NCBI GenBank assembly: GCA_038144835.1 | Contig: JAYQON010000018.1 | Coordinates: forward strand, 1-33,151 | Direction of reading: 5' to 3' | Length of the DNA stretch: 33,151 nt | Source of the DNA: JALHOQ01 sp038144835 | GTDB taxonomy: Bacteria; Bdellovibrionota; Bdellovibrionia; Bdellovibrionales; UBA1609 | In this document: positions 6,190 through 13,134 of the stretch, piece after piece | Layout of the letters: each line of letters opens with the position of its first letter | Numbering within the stretch: the first letter of the stretch is position 1 | Notes under the pieces: generated by a model | Told to the model about the DNA's origin: nothing | The model's database searches: none | What the model saw: the letters and a program-made list of their open reading frames with translations, nothing else | Program-made: the position numbers and the translations under genes

Positions 6190-7236
6190 TTATTGTTCTA
6201 ATATTTTACCGATTTCTTTTGCGATTTCTTGAGTAAAAGTTGGTACTCCGGCCATAATGCCAGTTTGATCATTTAAGCCAATGGCTCGGCCTCGAATCAA
6301 TTCAGATATGATGACATTTTCATTGTAAGTCCGCGACTTAATGCCGATGACGAAAAGGCTAGTAACTATGGTTTTATTACTGTCGGTTGGATGTTCTTGG
6401 AATACGGCTAAAACCTTTCCAAATTGCATAATTTGATTCCAGTAGAACATACTCTGTTCAATGATTCCCCGAATTGGTGTGTTCAATCCTGTTAAAGACG
6501 TCAGTGAACCCCTCCGCCCCATTTCAGCCTCGCTTACGTAATAGCGCATTTCCGATTCCACTGAAATTCCGTGATCAATCTTTCGCTCAGAATCTCGCCG
6601 TGTATTTGCAGCAGACACTAGACCTCTATGTAAGACTCCAAATTTGAAGCACGACTGAACGCAAATACTTCGATTGGGATCGTCGCACCAGCGGCGATCT
6701 GGCCTCTGGGTGTGGCGCAAGTCCCTTTCACGCGCGGGACGCAAAATATAAACACCTTTGTCGTTACAAAAAGAAAAATTGCTTACATTCGTGCGACCCG
6801 CAACTAGTGGCATGATTTCATTGGCTGATACGCTTTTGTGCTGCATCTGCGGCGTCAGCTGAGAAATAACATCAATTTCAATCAATCTTTTGAGATCGAT
6901 GTGTGCGGCTGGTTTATCAAGAACGATCTTGGAGCGCGTGTTAAAAACAGTAATTTTCTCTTTTTGAATAGACGCTAAGCCATTCTTAATTACTTTTACA
7001 TCAGGTTCATCGTACCCTGGAAATAAATTTAAAAATTCAACTTCATCTGCCGATCGACTTTGCCAGTCAGTAAAGGATTGAATTTTTTCTGTGTAGTAAA
7101 TGAATCTTTGATCCAGCTTCTCAGGCGAGGTCAGCTCATTGAAGCGTGCATAAGAGATGGATTTGAGTTTGCGATCTTGTGCCTGGGCGTGCAGAGCAAA
7201 GGACACCGTCATAGATAAAATTATTAATCTAGTCAT
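6190..7236 (-). CDS. Secreted protein of unknown function
   Basis: The 348-residue protein starts with a Sec signal peptide (MTRLIILSMTVSFALHAQAQ, cleavage likely after AQAQ at about residue 20). No family is recognised. A central Cys- and Arg-rich section (residues 155-195) has four cysteines in FCNDKG, RWCDDP and CVQSCFKFG, which could form disulfides in the periplasm. The C-terminal third has a predicted mixed alpha/beta character. It lies 11 bases downstream of the class A PBP gene on the same strand, so it is probably co-expressed with cell-wall synthesis. A link to peptidoglycan or envelope assembly is only guilt by association. Confidence 0.65.
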   Translation of the reverse strand: MTRLIILSMTVSFALHAQAQDRKLKSISYARFNELTSPEKLDQRFIYYTEKIQSFTDWQSRSADEVEFLNLFPGYDEPDVKVIKNGLASIQKEKITVFNTRSKIVLDKPAAHIDLKRLIEIDVISQLTPQMQHKSVSANEIMPLVAGRTNVSNFSFCNDKGVYILRPARERDLRHTQRPDRRWCDDPNRSICVQSCFKFGVLHRGLVSAANTRRDSERKIDHGISVESEMRYYVSEAEMGRRGSLTSLTGLNTPIRGIIEQSMFYWNQIMQFGKVLAVFQEHPTDSNKTIVTSLFVIGIKSRTYNENVIISELIRGRAIGLNDQTGIMAGVPTFTQEIAKEIGKILEQ

Positions 7237-7247
7237 TGTTACTCTCC

Positions 7248-10196
7248 TTAATCAAAACGAAAATAGGGTGGCCTTATGAAGATAGGGTCGACTTGTCGTG
7301 GACGCCTTTGCCAAAGATCAAATTTATCTTCGGCTCCGGGACGGTAGGCATCTGGACGATTTTGCACTTGTGGCGGTAAATCTTCATCTGGGTCCAATAT
7401 GCCATGACTATAGCGTTCGTCTTCCTCGTTATCGGGGTTAGTAAAATCCATATATTTCTCATCGTCGCGAAGAAGTGAGCGCCAGGTATCTATCGGCGAA
7501 CGTCCGTGACTTACGCGAATGGCCTCTCTGAATCCTTCGTTTGAGAACTCACCCGTGCGGAGATCAATAGGTATTTCAGTCACTTGATGTTGTACCTCTT
7601 GCGGCGGCCCTGGAAGTGGAGTTTTTGGGTAAATGTTAAAAGATTCGCGGAAGACTTTCTCGGCGATGGGAAGAGCTAGGCGGCCGCCAGTAAAACCGCG
7701 ACCCAAAGATGGGCGAATATTGCGATTGTCGTATCCCACCCAGACGCCCACGGTGATTTGGTTGGTGAATCCTACAAACCAAGCGTCATTTTCGTTGTTG
7801 CTAGTTCCTGTCTTCCCAGCCACAAATCCCGCAAGATCTTTGATGCGAGTGGCGGTTCCGCGCACGAGTGTGCCTTCTAGAATCCGACGTAGCTGAAAAA
7901 ATGAAACCCGATCTACAGTTGGCAACTTGCGTAAGTTATAACGTGGATACCGATAGATCTGCTTTCCATCATGGGTGATTTCATCGATGAAATGGGGGGT
8001 TGGCTTCAGGCCGTCATTTGCGATTGTGGCATAAGCTGTGGTCAAATCTATCAACCTTGCCGGTTGGGCTCCTAAAACGAAGGGATAAACTCGAACTGTT
8101 TTGTCGTAGATGCCCAGCTCTCGAGTCATATCGCGCACATAATCCAATCCTTCAGTCGGTGTGCGGTCGCCAAGATGAATCAGCATACGGGCCGTAGGGA
8201 GATTTAGCGATTTTTCAATTGCCTGTCGCATGGTCAATAGTCCATGTGTGCCACCGTCATAGTTTTTGGGTGCCCAAGGGCGAGCACCACGTTCAAAGGG
8301 CGGCAGGTAAATTCTCCTGTCCGGAATGAGCGTGTTGGGTTGATAACCCTTATGAAGAGCAGCCAGATAAATGAATGGCTTGAGAGTGGATCCCGGTTGT
8401 CGTGCACTTTGAGTCACGCGGTTCAGTTGCGAAGCCGCATAGGAGAACCCTCCTGACATGGCCAGTATGCGGCCGGTCGCATTTTCCATGACGATGATCG
8501 CGCCCTGAACTTGAGGCTGAATTTTCAAAACGGCGTATGGACTGCGCTTTTTATTTGTGTCTGAGATCTCGACGTGTACTAGATCGAATTTCTTCAAACT
8601 TGCCGCAGCTCTGGCGGTGAGTCCACGCAGCGGTAAGATTCTCCCATCGCTCAAACCGACTTTCATATATGAATTTACGGTTTTTCTATTGCCCTCACGG
8701 TCGCGAACGACCTTTGTGCTTGGAAGTTCAAGAACAACGGCCAGAGGCCATTGCAGATCCCAGAGCCCAGAGTGCATCTTAGGAAGAAGATCTTGCCAGT
8801 TCGCTCCATATTTTTTCATGTTCTCGCTAAGATTAGCGACCGGCCCGTTAAAGACTTGTCGACCAGACTGAACTTCATAATCTATCAGACCCTGCTGTAA
8901 GGCACTTTCCGCCACTTTCTGTAGCGAGGGTTGCAGGGTTGAACGTACCACAAATGAAGATGATGTGAGTGACCCCACGCCCTCAATTCGTTTGGCCTCA
9001 TTTTGGATCTCATTCAGAAAATAAAATGCAGACCGGGTGCGGGGACTTTCAAAGGCGGCGATCTGTAAATCCGATTTTGCCAAGCCTTCAAATTGATTTG
9101 CGGGCAGGTAACCGTCTTGCAGCATTCGGTGAAGAACATACTGTCGCCGTTCTTTGTCTCGCTCCGGGGATTTGTCGGGGTTGTAAAAATTAGGTCCGCG
9201 GGTCATGCCAGCCAAAAAGGCTGCTTCGTTGAAATTCAAGGCGCGCGCTGATTTTCCGAAATAGCTTTGAGCGGCCATTTCAATTCCCCAGGAAGCTCTG
9301 CCTAAGTAAATATAATTCAAATAAAGCTCTAGAATTTCATCCTTAGAAAGAAGCCGCTCGACCCGAGCTGCAAGTACCATCTCGCGCATTTTGCGTTCGA
9401 AGGTGAGATGGTCGCCAACTAAAAGATTTTTTACAACCTGCTGAGTGATTGTTGATCCACCTTGAGGACGGTTTTTGGAATGTACATTGTTGGCAAAGGC
9501 TCGCACTATCCCGCTGAGATCAAGGCCGTTGTGCTGATAAAAGCGTTTGTCTTCAGCGGCGACAAAGGCTTTTTTTAGATGCTCTGGAATTTGCGCCAGG
9601 GGAAGCCAACGGCGACGATTGTCATCTTTGTAAATTTCAGAAAAGCGCTGCCCTTCGCGATCGAGTATCACGGAGGCTTCTAAAAGGCGCATACCTTTTA
9701 AGCTTCTATGGTCGGGTAGATCTTTCATTGCTTGGTTGTAGTATTCGATAATAGTCGCGACCTGAATTTGACTATCTTCATTTTTTTCGTTTTTGCAAAA
9801 TTGTCGGTAAGCGGACAGCATGCCTTTGAGGTCGAGTTTGTCCAGTATTCTCTGAGTGACGGACTTTTCTTGCTCNNNNNNNNNNGTGTTGGTGGGTGAG
9901 GGGGGGGTGTCTGTGTTCAGGTCTGTAGTGATATCGGCGTCAGTTTCGGTCTGGACGGTTGCCTTTTGTTTTGCCGCAGTCATGTTAGCAACCATCAAAG
10001 TGAGCAGAGTCTCGATATCGAGCTGTTCGCTTCCGAATTCTTTTTTGACCAGTTCGCAGCCTGAGTTGAGTAAGCTTGAAACTTTGGTCTGGTCAGCGTT
10101 AGGGTCAAATTCGGTTTGAAACTGATCTATGGGTTTCGTGAAGATCTGACTTAAGGTCAGTCCAACTGCAAGAATTTGAATAAGAACGAGGTTCAT
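7248..10196 (-). CDS. Class A penicillin-binding protein (bifunctional transglycosylase/transpeptidase)
   Basis: This is a PBP1a-type peptidoglycan synthase. After a hydrophobic N-terminus (residues 3-20) comes an unusual pre-domain of about 180 residues with a Thr/Pro/Asp-rich linker. The GT51 transglycosylase follows: EDKRFYQH with catalytic Glu215, then QGGSTITQQ and RKMREM with an ARVERLLSKDEILELYLN run. The transpeptidase has S-T-L-K (Ser603), S-L-N (663-665) and K-T-G (795-797). The acidic, Pro-rich tail (from about 890) is extra. It polymerises lipid II and cross-links stems in the periplasm. The 10-N gap at 9876-9885 falls in the low-complexity linker; the frame reads through it, but the true length there is unknown. 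It is co-directional with the secreted gene 11 bases downstream. Confidence 0.93.
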   Translation of the reverse strand: MNLVLIQILAVGLTLSQIFTKPIDQFQTEFDPNADQTKVSSLLNSGCELVKKEFGSEQLDIETLLTLMVANMTAAKQKATVQTETDADITTDLNTDTPPSPTNXXXXEQEKSVTQRILDKLDLKGMLSAYRQFCKNEKNEDSQIQVATIIEYYNQAMKDLPDHRSLKGMRLLEASVILDREGQRFSEIYKDDNRRRWLPLAQIPEHLKKAFVAAEDKRFYQHNGLDLSGIVRAFANNVHSKNRPQGGSTITQQVVKNLLVGDHLTFERKMREMVLAARVERLLSKDEILELYLNYIYLGRASWGIEMAAQSYFGKSARALNFNEAAFLAGMTRGPNFYNPDKSPERDKERRQYVLHRMLQDGYLPANQFEGLAKSDLQIAAFESPRTRSAFYFLNEIQNEAKRIEGVGSLTSSSFVVRSTLQPSLQKVAESALQQGLIDYEVQSGRQVFNGPVANLSENMKKYGANWQDLLPKMHSGLWDLQWPLAVVLELPSTKVVRDREGNRKTVNSYMKVGLSDGRILPLRGLTARAAASLKKFDLVHVEISDTNKKRSPYAVLKIQPQVQGAIIVMENATGRILAMSGGFSYAASQLNRVTQSARQPGSTLKPFIYLAALHKGYQPNTLIPDRRIYLPPFERGARPWAPKNYDGGTHGLLTMRQAIEKSLNLPTARMLIHLGDRTPTEGLDYVRDMTRELGIYDKTVRVYPFVLGAQPARLIDLTTAYATIANDGLKPTPHFIDEITHDGKQIYRYPRYNLRKLPTVDRVSFFQLRRILEGTLVRGTATRIKDLAGFVAGKTGTSNNENDAWFVGFTNQITVGVWVGYDNRNIRPSLGRGFTGGRLALPIAEKVFRESFNIYPKTPLPGPPQEVQHQVTEIPIDLRTGEFSNEGFREAIRVSHGRSPIDTWRSLLRDDEKYMDFTNPDNEEDERYSHGILDPDEDLPPQVQNRPDAYRPGAEDKFDLWQRRPRQVDPIFIRPPYFRFD
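9876..9885. other. Assembly gap (10 Ns) within the PBP gene
   Basis: Ten Ns sit beside a G-rich low-complexity run (the GTGAGGGGGGG region on the plus strand at about 9896-9908). The flanking frames match across exactly 10 bases, but 10 is also a common placeholder, so the number of residues lost in the linker is unknown. Confidence 0.95.
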
Positions 10197-10235
10197 GAGG
10201 GGCTCCCTAAGTACAAAGGGCAGATATATATCAGA

Positions 10236-10265
10236 ATATTAGTGCGACGCACTAAATGCCTGTAA
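10236..10265 (-). promoter_or_regulatory. Predicted PBP promoter with embedded palindrome
   Basis: On the minus strand TTACAG (10260-10265) and TAATAT (10236-10241) are 18 bases apart. The palindrome at 10239-10255 lies between and overlaps the -10, so a bound protein would block the promoter. Confidence 0.4.
10239..10255. promoter_or_regulatory. Perfect 17-bp palindrome, operator candidate
   Basis: TTAGTGCG-A-CGCACTAA is a perfect inverted repeat with a one-base centre in the 166-bp divergent spacer between the PBP and HiPIP genes. Such odd-centred sites are typical of dimeric repressors. A second, shorter palindrome, TGTCG-TCG-CGACA, lies at 10287-10299 closer to the HiPIP gene. Which regulator binds is unknown. 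Confidence 0.6.
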
Positions 10266-10286
10266 TGGCTGAAAAATTTTTCTTAT

Positions 10287-10299
10287 TGTCGTCGCGACA
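10287..10299. promoter_or_regulatory. Second palindrome in the PBP/HiPIP divergent spacer
   Basis: TGTCG and CGACA arms flank a TCG centre. It sits about 65 bases upstream of the HiPIP start and could be part of its promoter control. It is short enough to arise by chance. Confidence 0.3.
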
Positions 10300-10362
10300 T
10301 ACAGTGACTAACGATTGATTTTCGTTTACTTTGCAAGAAGTTTTCAAACAAGGAGTCATTGC

Positions 10363-10737
10363 ATGAACAGACGTACTTTTTTGGGAGTCGGAACTGCCGT
10401 TTTTGCCCTGAAATCTCTAGATTTGGCGTGGGCCGAAGGTAAGGACACGAAAGCCTCTGGCGGTAAAGCCTTAAATGAAAAAGATATTCTTCGTAATGGT
10501 CAGCCCGCGACTATTGCCAACTATTGTGAAGATCCTGAGAAACAGCCAAATAAATTTTGTCCGGGAGCTAAGGATCGACCGGGAGCCTGTGAGAATTGCC
10601 AATTTTACAATAAGGACAATTCAGAAACGACATTCAAAGGCGCCAAATACGCTCGCTGTCAGTTGCTTGCGGATCCTAGTAAACCACAATTTGTAGCGGC
10701 TAAAGGCTGGTGTGCGACCTACGTTCCAAAAAGCTAA
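10363..10737 (+). CDS. High-potential iron-sulfur protein (HiPIP) with Tat signal
   Basis: The start is ATG 10363, with AAGGAG 7 bases upstream; the frame extends to 10315 but that start lacks a ribosome-binding site. The 124-residue product opens with a twin-arginine signal (MNRRTFLGVGTAVFAL), fitting folded export to the periplasm. The last part has the HiPIP cysteine pattern: CENC (76, 79), Cys99, and GWCATY (Cys117), four ligands for one [4Fe-4S] cluster used in periplasmic electron transfer. Two more cysteines (55 and 66) precede them and are not typical; a disulfide is possible. The spacing between Cys99 and Cys117 is longer than the strict family signature. Divergent from the PBP gene and overlapping the folE2 tail by 4 bases. 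Confidence 0.85.
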   Translation: MNRRTFLGVGTAVFALKSLDLAWAEGKDTKASGGKALNEKDILRNGQPATIANYCEDPEKQPNKFCPGAKDRPGACENCQFYNKDNSETTFKGAKYARCQLLADPSKPQFVAAKGWCATYVPKS

Positions 10738-11639
10738 ATGTGTTTTCTGACTCTTGCGACCACGTCGTGTGGATGCAAGCTTTCATAGTGGCGGACTTCA
10801 ATCGCGAAGTCCGCCAAACCTGGAAGTTTCAGTAATGCGGCTTTCAGACGGCGAGCAGCGTCTTCGCAAAACATTGGGTTGGAAGCATTTAGGCGGGCAA
10901 ATTCTTGTTCGTCCTCGCGTTTAACAGCCGCCTGGACCGGGGTGGCCAAGGCTGCTTCTACGTCGTTAATGAGATTTAGGGCGTTGGGAGAAGATTCTTT
11001 CTGATCAACCCAAACGGTAACAAAAGCTTCACTACGTTGTGCGTGAGGAACGGCCACGGTTGAACCATTGAGGTCAATCCAAGACAATATGTTTTGGCGC
11101 GAGATTTTTTCTTCCTGGAAGTCTTTGCTAAATTGAGCATGCAGGGCCTGTTTACTAAGGGATGCCGAACAAGGGCAGGTGCTTGAATAAAGCACACGCA
11201 CTGACAGCTCGTACGCAAGTCTTGCTTGGCGAGATGAAACGGCCATCCGTACCGGATAGTTGCGCCAGCCTCGCTCTTCGCTAATCAAGGCTTTTCGTAA
11301 AACAGGAAGCTCAAAGCTAACTTCTAAGTGAGCCGAATCTGATAGACCTTCATGGCTAGCGAGAATTTGTTCAATGGATGAAGACATCCATCCCCAAGAA
11401 AGCTCATCTTCGTGGAGTCGGTTGATTTGCTTAAAAAGTCTCGACATATGGATGCCTCGACTTTTTGAGTCGACCAAAGAAACAGAGGCATGTGCCCGAG
11501 CTGGCAGTAGGAGACCTTCAAGGCGGACCAGCGTTTGAACATTCTCCATTCCTACTTCATCCAGGGTTAACTCAAGGTTATGCTGCGGTGGAAGGACAGC
11601 CACATCATCCAGTACTGAGTTTGATTTTTTGGTTTGCAT
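10734..11639 (-). CDS. folE2: GTP cyclohydrolase FolE2 (type IB)
   Basis: The 301-residue protein matches FolE2 over its whole length, with the diagnostic segments VDSKSRGIHMSRL (56-68), SSTCPCSASL (152-161, metal and catalytic Cys), and the C-terminal KREDEQEFARLN followed by SNPMFCEDAARRL. It converts GTP to 7,8-dihydroneopterin triphosphate, the first step of folate (and possibly queuosine) synthesis, and unlike FolE can use Mn/Fe instead of zinc. The ATG at 11637-11639 has AAAGAGA upstream. It converges on the HiPIP gene with a 4-base overlap and is divergent from the cytidine deaminase gene. No Zur box could be identified. Confidence 0.95.
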   Translation of the reverse strand: MQTKKSNSVLDDVAVLPPQHNLELTLDEVGMENVQTLVRLEGLLLPARAHASVSLVDSKSRGIHMSRLFKQINRLHEDELSWGWMSSSIEQILASHEGLSDSAHLEVSFELPVLRKALISEERGWRNYPVRMAVSSRQARLAYELSVRVLYSSTCPCSASLSKQALHAQFSKDFQEEKISRQNILSWIDLNGSTVAVPHAQRSEAFVTVWVDQKESSPNALNLINDVEAALATPVQAAVKREDEQEFARLNASNPMFCEDAARRLKAALLKLPGLADFAIEVRHYESLHPHDVVARVRKHI

Positions 11640-11713
11640 CTATGTCTCTTTCGGCTTTGCGTCACTTATGGATATTACATGAGCAAAAGACTTGCAATGG
11701 GTATAAGGAAACT

Positions 11714-12130
11714 ATGCAATTTCCAGAAGATGTCGAAAAAGCATATCAGGCTGCCCTGCAGGTGCGTCTCAATGCCTATGCGCCCTACAGTAAATTCGCG
11801 GTAGGCGCGGCATTGCAAATTGAAGGCGAAAGTGAACCCATTGCCGGATGCAATGTGGAAAATGCGAGCTACGGTGCCACAATTTGCGCAGAAAGGTCGG
11901 CGATCTTTCAGGCTGTGGCTCGTCATGGTCGCATTCGACCCCAATTTATTGTTGTGGTCACAAATGAACATGAAGCGACGGTACCATGTGCTAACTGCCT
12001 TCAGGTGATGGCTGAATTCTGTGCTGACGAGACTAAAATTTATCTCGGCAATGAAGCTGGTCTGCAAAAACTGTATGCTCTTAAAGAATTACTTCCATAT
12101 CCGTTTCGAAATTTTTCGGTGATAGAATAA
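11714..12130 (+). CDS. cdd: Cytidine deaminase
   Basis: The start is ATG 11714 with AAGGA four bases upstream. An open frame extends to 11465, but the added part is not protein-like and lies over folE2. The 138-residue enzyme has the small tetrameric Cdd fold: APYSKFAVGAAL (23-34), GCNVENASYG (45-54), CAERSA with Cys58 and catalytic Glu60, and PCANCLQ with the zinc cysteines 92 and 95 (usual form PCGACRQ). It deaminates cytidine/deoxycytidine to uridine/deoxyuridine for pyrimidine salvage. Its TAA overlaps the ATG of the next gene by one base (TAATG), so the SDR gene is translationally coupled. Confidence 0.93.
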   Translation: MQFPEDVEKAYQAALQVRLNAYAPYSKFAVGAALQIEGESEPIAGCNVENASYGATICAERSAIFQAVARHGRIRPQFIVVVTNEHEATVPCANCLQVMAEFCADETKIYLGNEAGLQKLYALKELLPYPFRNFSVIE

Positions 12131-12876
12131 TGATTTATAAAAAAGCTTTGATCACCGGTGCCAGCAGCGGGATCGGTCTAGCTCTAGCCCATAAACTTGC
12201 TGAATGCGGTTTTGACCTGGTCCTGGTCGCGCGTCGTCAACTTCGACTTCAAGATCTAAGGTCAGCAATCGCCAGCAGAAGCAAAGTGCAGGTGGAACTG
12301 GTTGAGTTGGATGTTCGTGATCATAGTGCGGTTGATAGGGTTGTGGGAGCATTTCGCGGTATCGATGTTTTGATAAATAATGCCGGTTTAGCAAAAGGTG
12401 TGGATCCGTTTCAGGACGGTAAAATTGATGATTGGGAGTCGATGATCGATACCAATATCAAAGGGTTATTATATTTCACTCGCGCCGTTTTGCCTTCGAT
12501 GGTTCAGTCAGGTAGGGGACACATTGTGAATCTTGGCTCTGTTGCGGGTCGTTGGGTTTACCCTGGAGGAGCGGTCTATTGTGCTACCAAATATGCGGTG
12601 ACGGCTCTGAGTGAGGGTTTACGTATGGATTTGCTAGGGACTGGCGTGCGGGTAACAAACATTGAGCCTGGGATGGTCGCAACCGAATTTTCCCAAGTGC
12701 GCCTGGGTGATAGTGAGCGTGCCAACGCTGTCTATCAGGGAATGACGCCGCTAAGCGCTGATGATGTAGCTGAATCAGTCATTTGGTGTCTCCAGAGACC
12801 TCCTCATGTGAATATTCAAGAGTTAGTCTTGTTTCCAACTGATCAAGCCGCCATTCGACAGGTTCATCGCCGCTAA
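12130..12876 (+). CDS. Short-chain dehydrogenase/reductase (YdfG-like)
   Basis: A classical SDR of 248 residues. The cofactor motif GASSGIG is at 10-16, an Arg pair (VARR) follows strand 2 and favours NADP(H), NNAG follows strand 4, and the catalytic Ser137-Tyr150-Lys154 are in GSVAG and YCATK. The C-terminal motif (IEPGMVATEFSQVR, then NIQELVLFPTDQA) resembles the YdfG group, NADP-dependent 3-hydroxy acid/serine dehydrogenases. The gene overlaps the cytidine deaminase stop by one base. The substrate cannot be told from sequence alone. Downstream is a terminator-like hairpin (12957-12986). Confidence 0.88.
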   Translation: MIYKKALITGASSGIGLALAHKLAECGFDLVLVARRQLRLQDLRSAIASRSKVQVELVELDVRDHSAVDRVVGAFRGIDVLINNAGLAKGVDPFQDGKIDDWESMIDTNIKGLLYFTRAVLPSMVQSGRGHIVNLGSVAGRWVYPGGAVYCATKYAVTALSEGLRMDLLGTGVRVTNIEPGMVATEFSQVRLGDSERANAVYQGMTPLSADDVAESVIWCLQRPPHVNIQELVLFPTDQAAIRQVHRR

Positions 12877-12956
12877 ATCTTTAGTTCGTTTTCTCTTGGT
12901 TGAGCGAATGTAAAGCCCTTAAAGGCATTAATTTTCTAATAGATTGTATAAATGAC

Positions 12957-12986
12957 AAAACGCAATGAGGTCGTTTGAGCGTTTTT
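12957..12986 (+). terminator. Terminator-like hairpin after the cdd-SDR operon
   Basis: AAAACGC (12957-12963) pairs with GCGTTTT (12979-12985) around a 15-base loop, followed by further T. The loop is large, so strength is uncertain. It stands about 80 bases after the SDR stop. Confidence 0.5.
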
Positions 12987-13026
12987 CATTTATTAAATCA
13001 ATATCTTGGGGTGACAGATTTTTTAA

Positions 13027-13041
13027 GTTCCAAATTGGAAC
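13027..13041. promoter_or_regulatory. Perfect 15-bp palindrome upstream of the subtilase promoter
   Basis: GTTCCAA-A-TTGGAAC is a perfect inverted repeat with a single-base centre. It ends 8 bases before a -35 candidate (TTGCAA, 13050-13055), a placement typical of an activator site or an overlapping repressor site. The binding protein is unknown. Confidence 0.5.
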
Positions 13042-13049
13042 CAAATTAA

Positions 13050-13078
13050 TTGCAAACTTTTCATTAACCCGATTTAAT
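13050..13078 (+). promoter_or_regulatory. Predicted promoter of the subtilase gene
   Basis: TTGCAA (13050-13055) and TTTAAT (13073-13078) are 17 bases apart, about 57 bases before the preferred start at 13135. Confidence 0.4.
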
Positions 13079-13134
13079 CGTCGACCAAGGAGGTCATGGA
13101 GACCTCAAGGACAAAAAAGGGGAGAACAAAAAGC

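Noticed and set aside
11465..11713. N-terminal extension of the cytidine deaminase frame
   Set aside because: The extension lies over folE2 on the other strand and is not protein-like; ATG 11714 has a ribosome-binding site and starts the Cdd domain.
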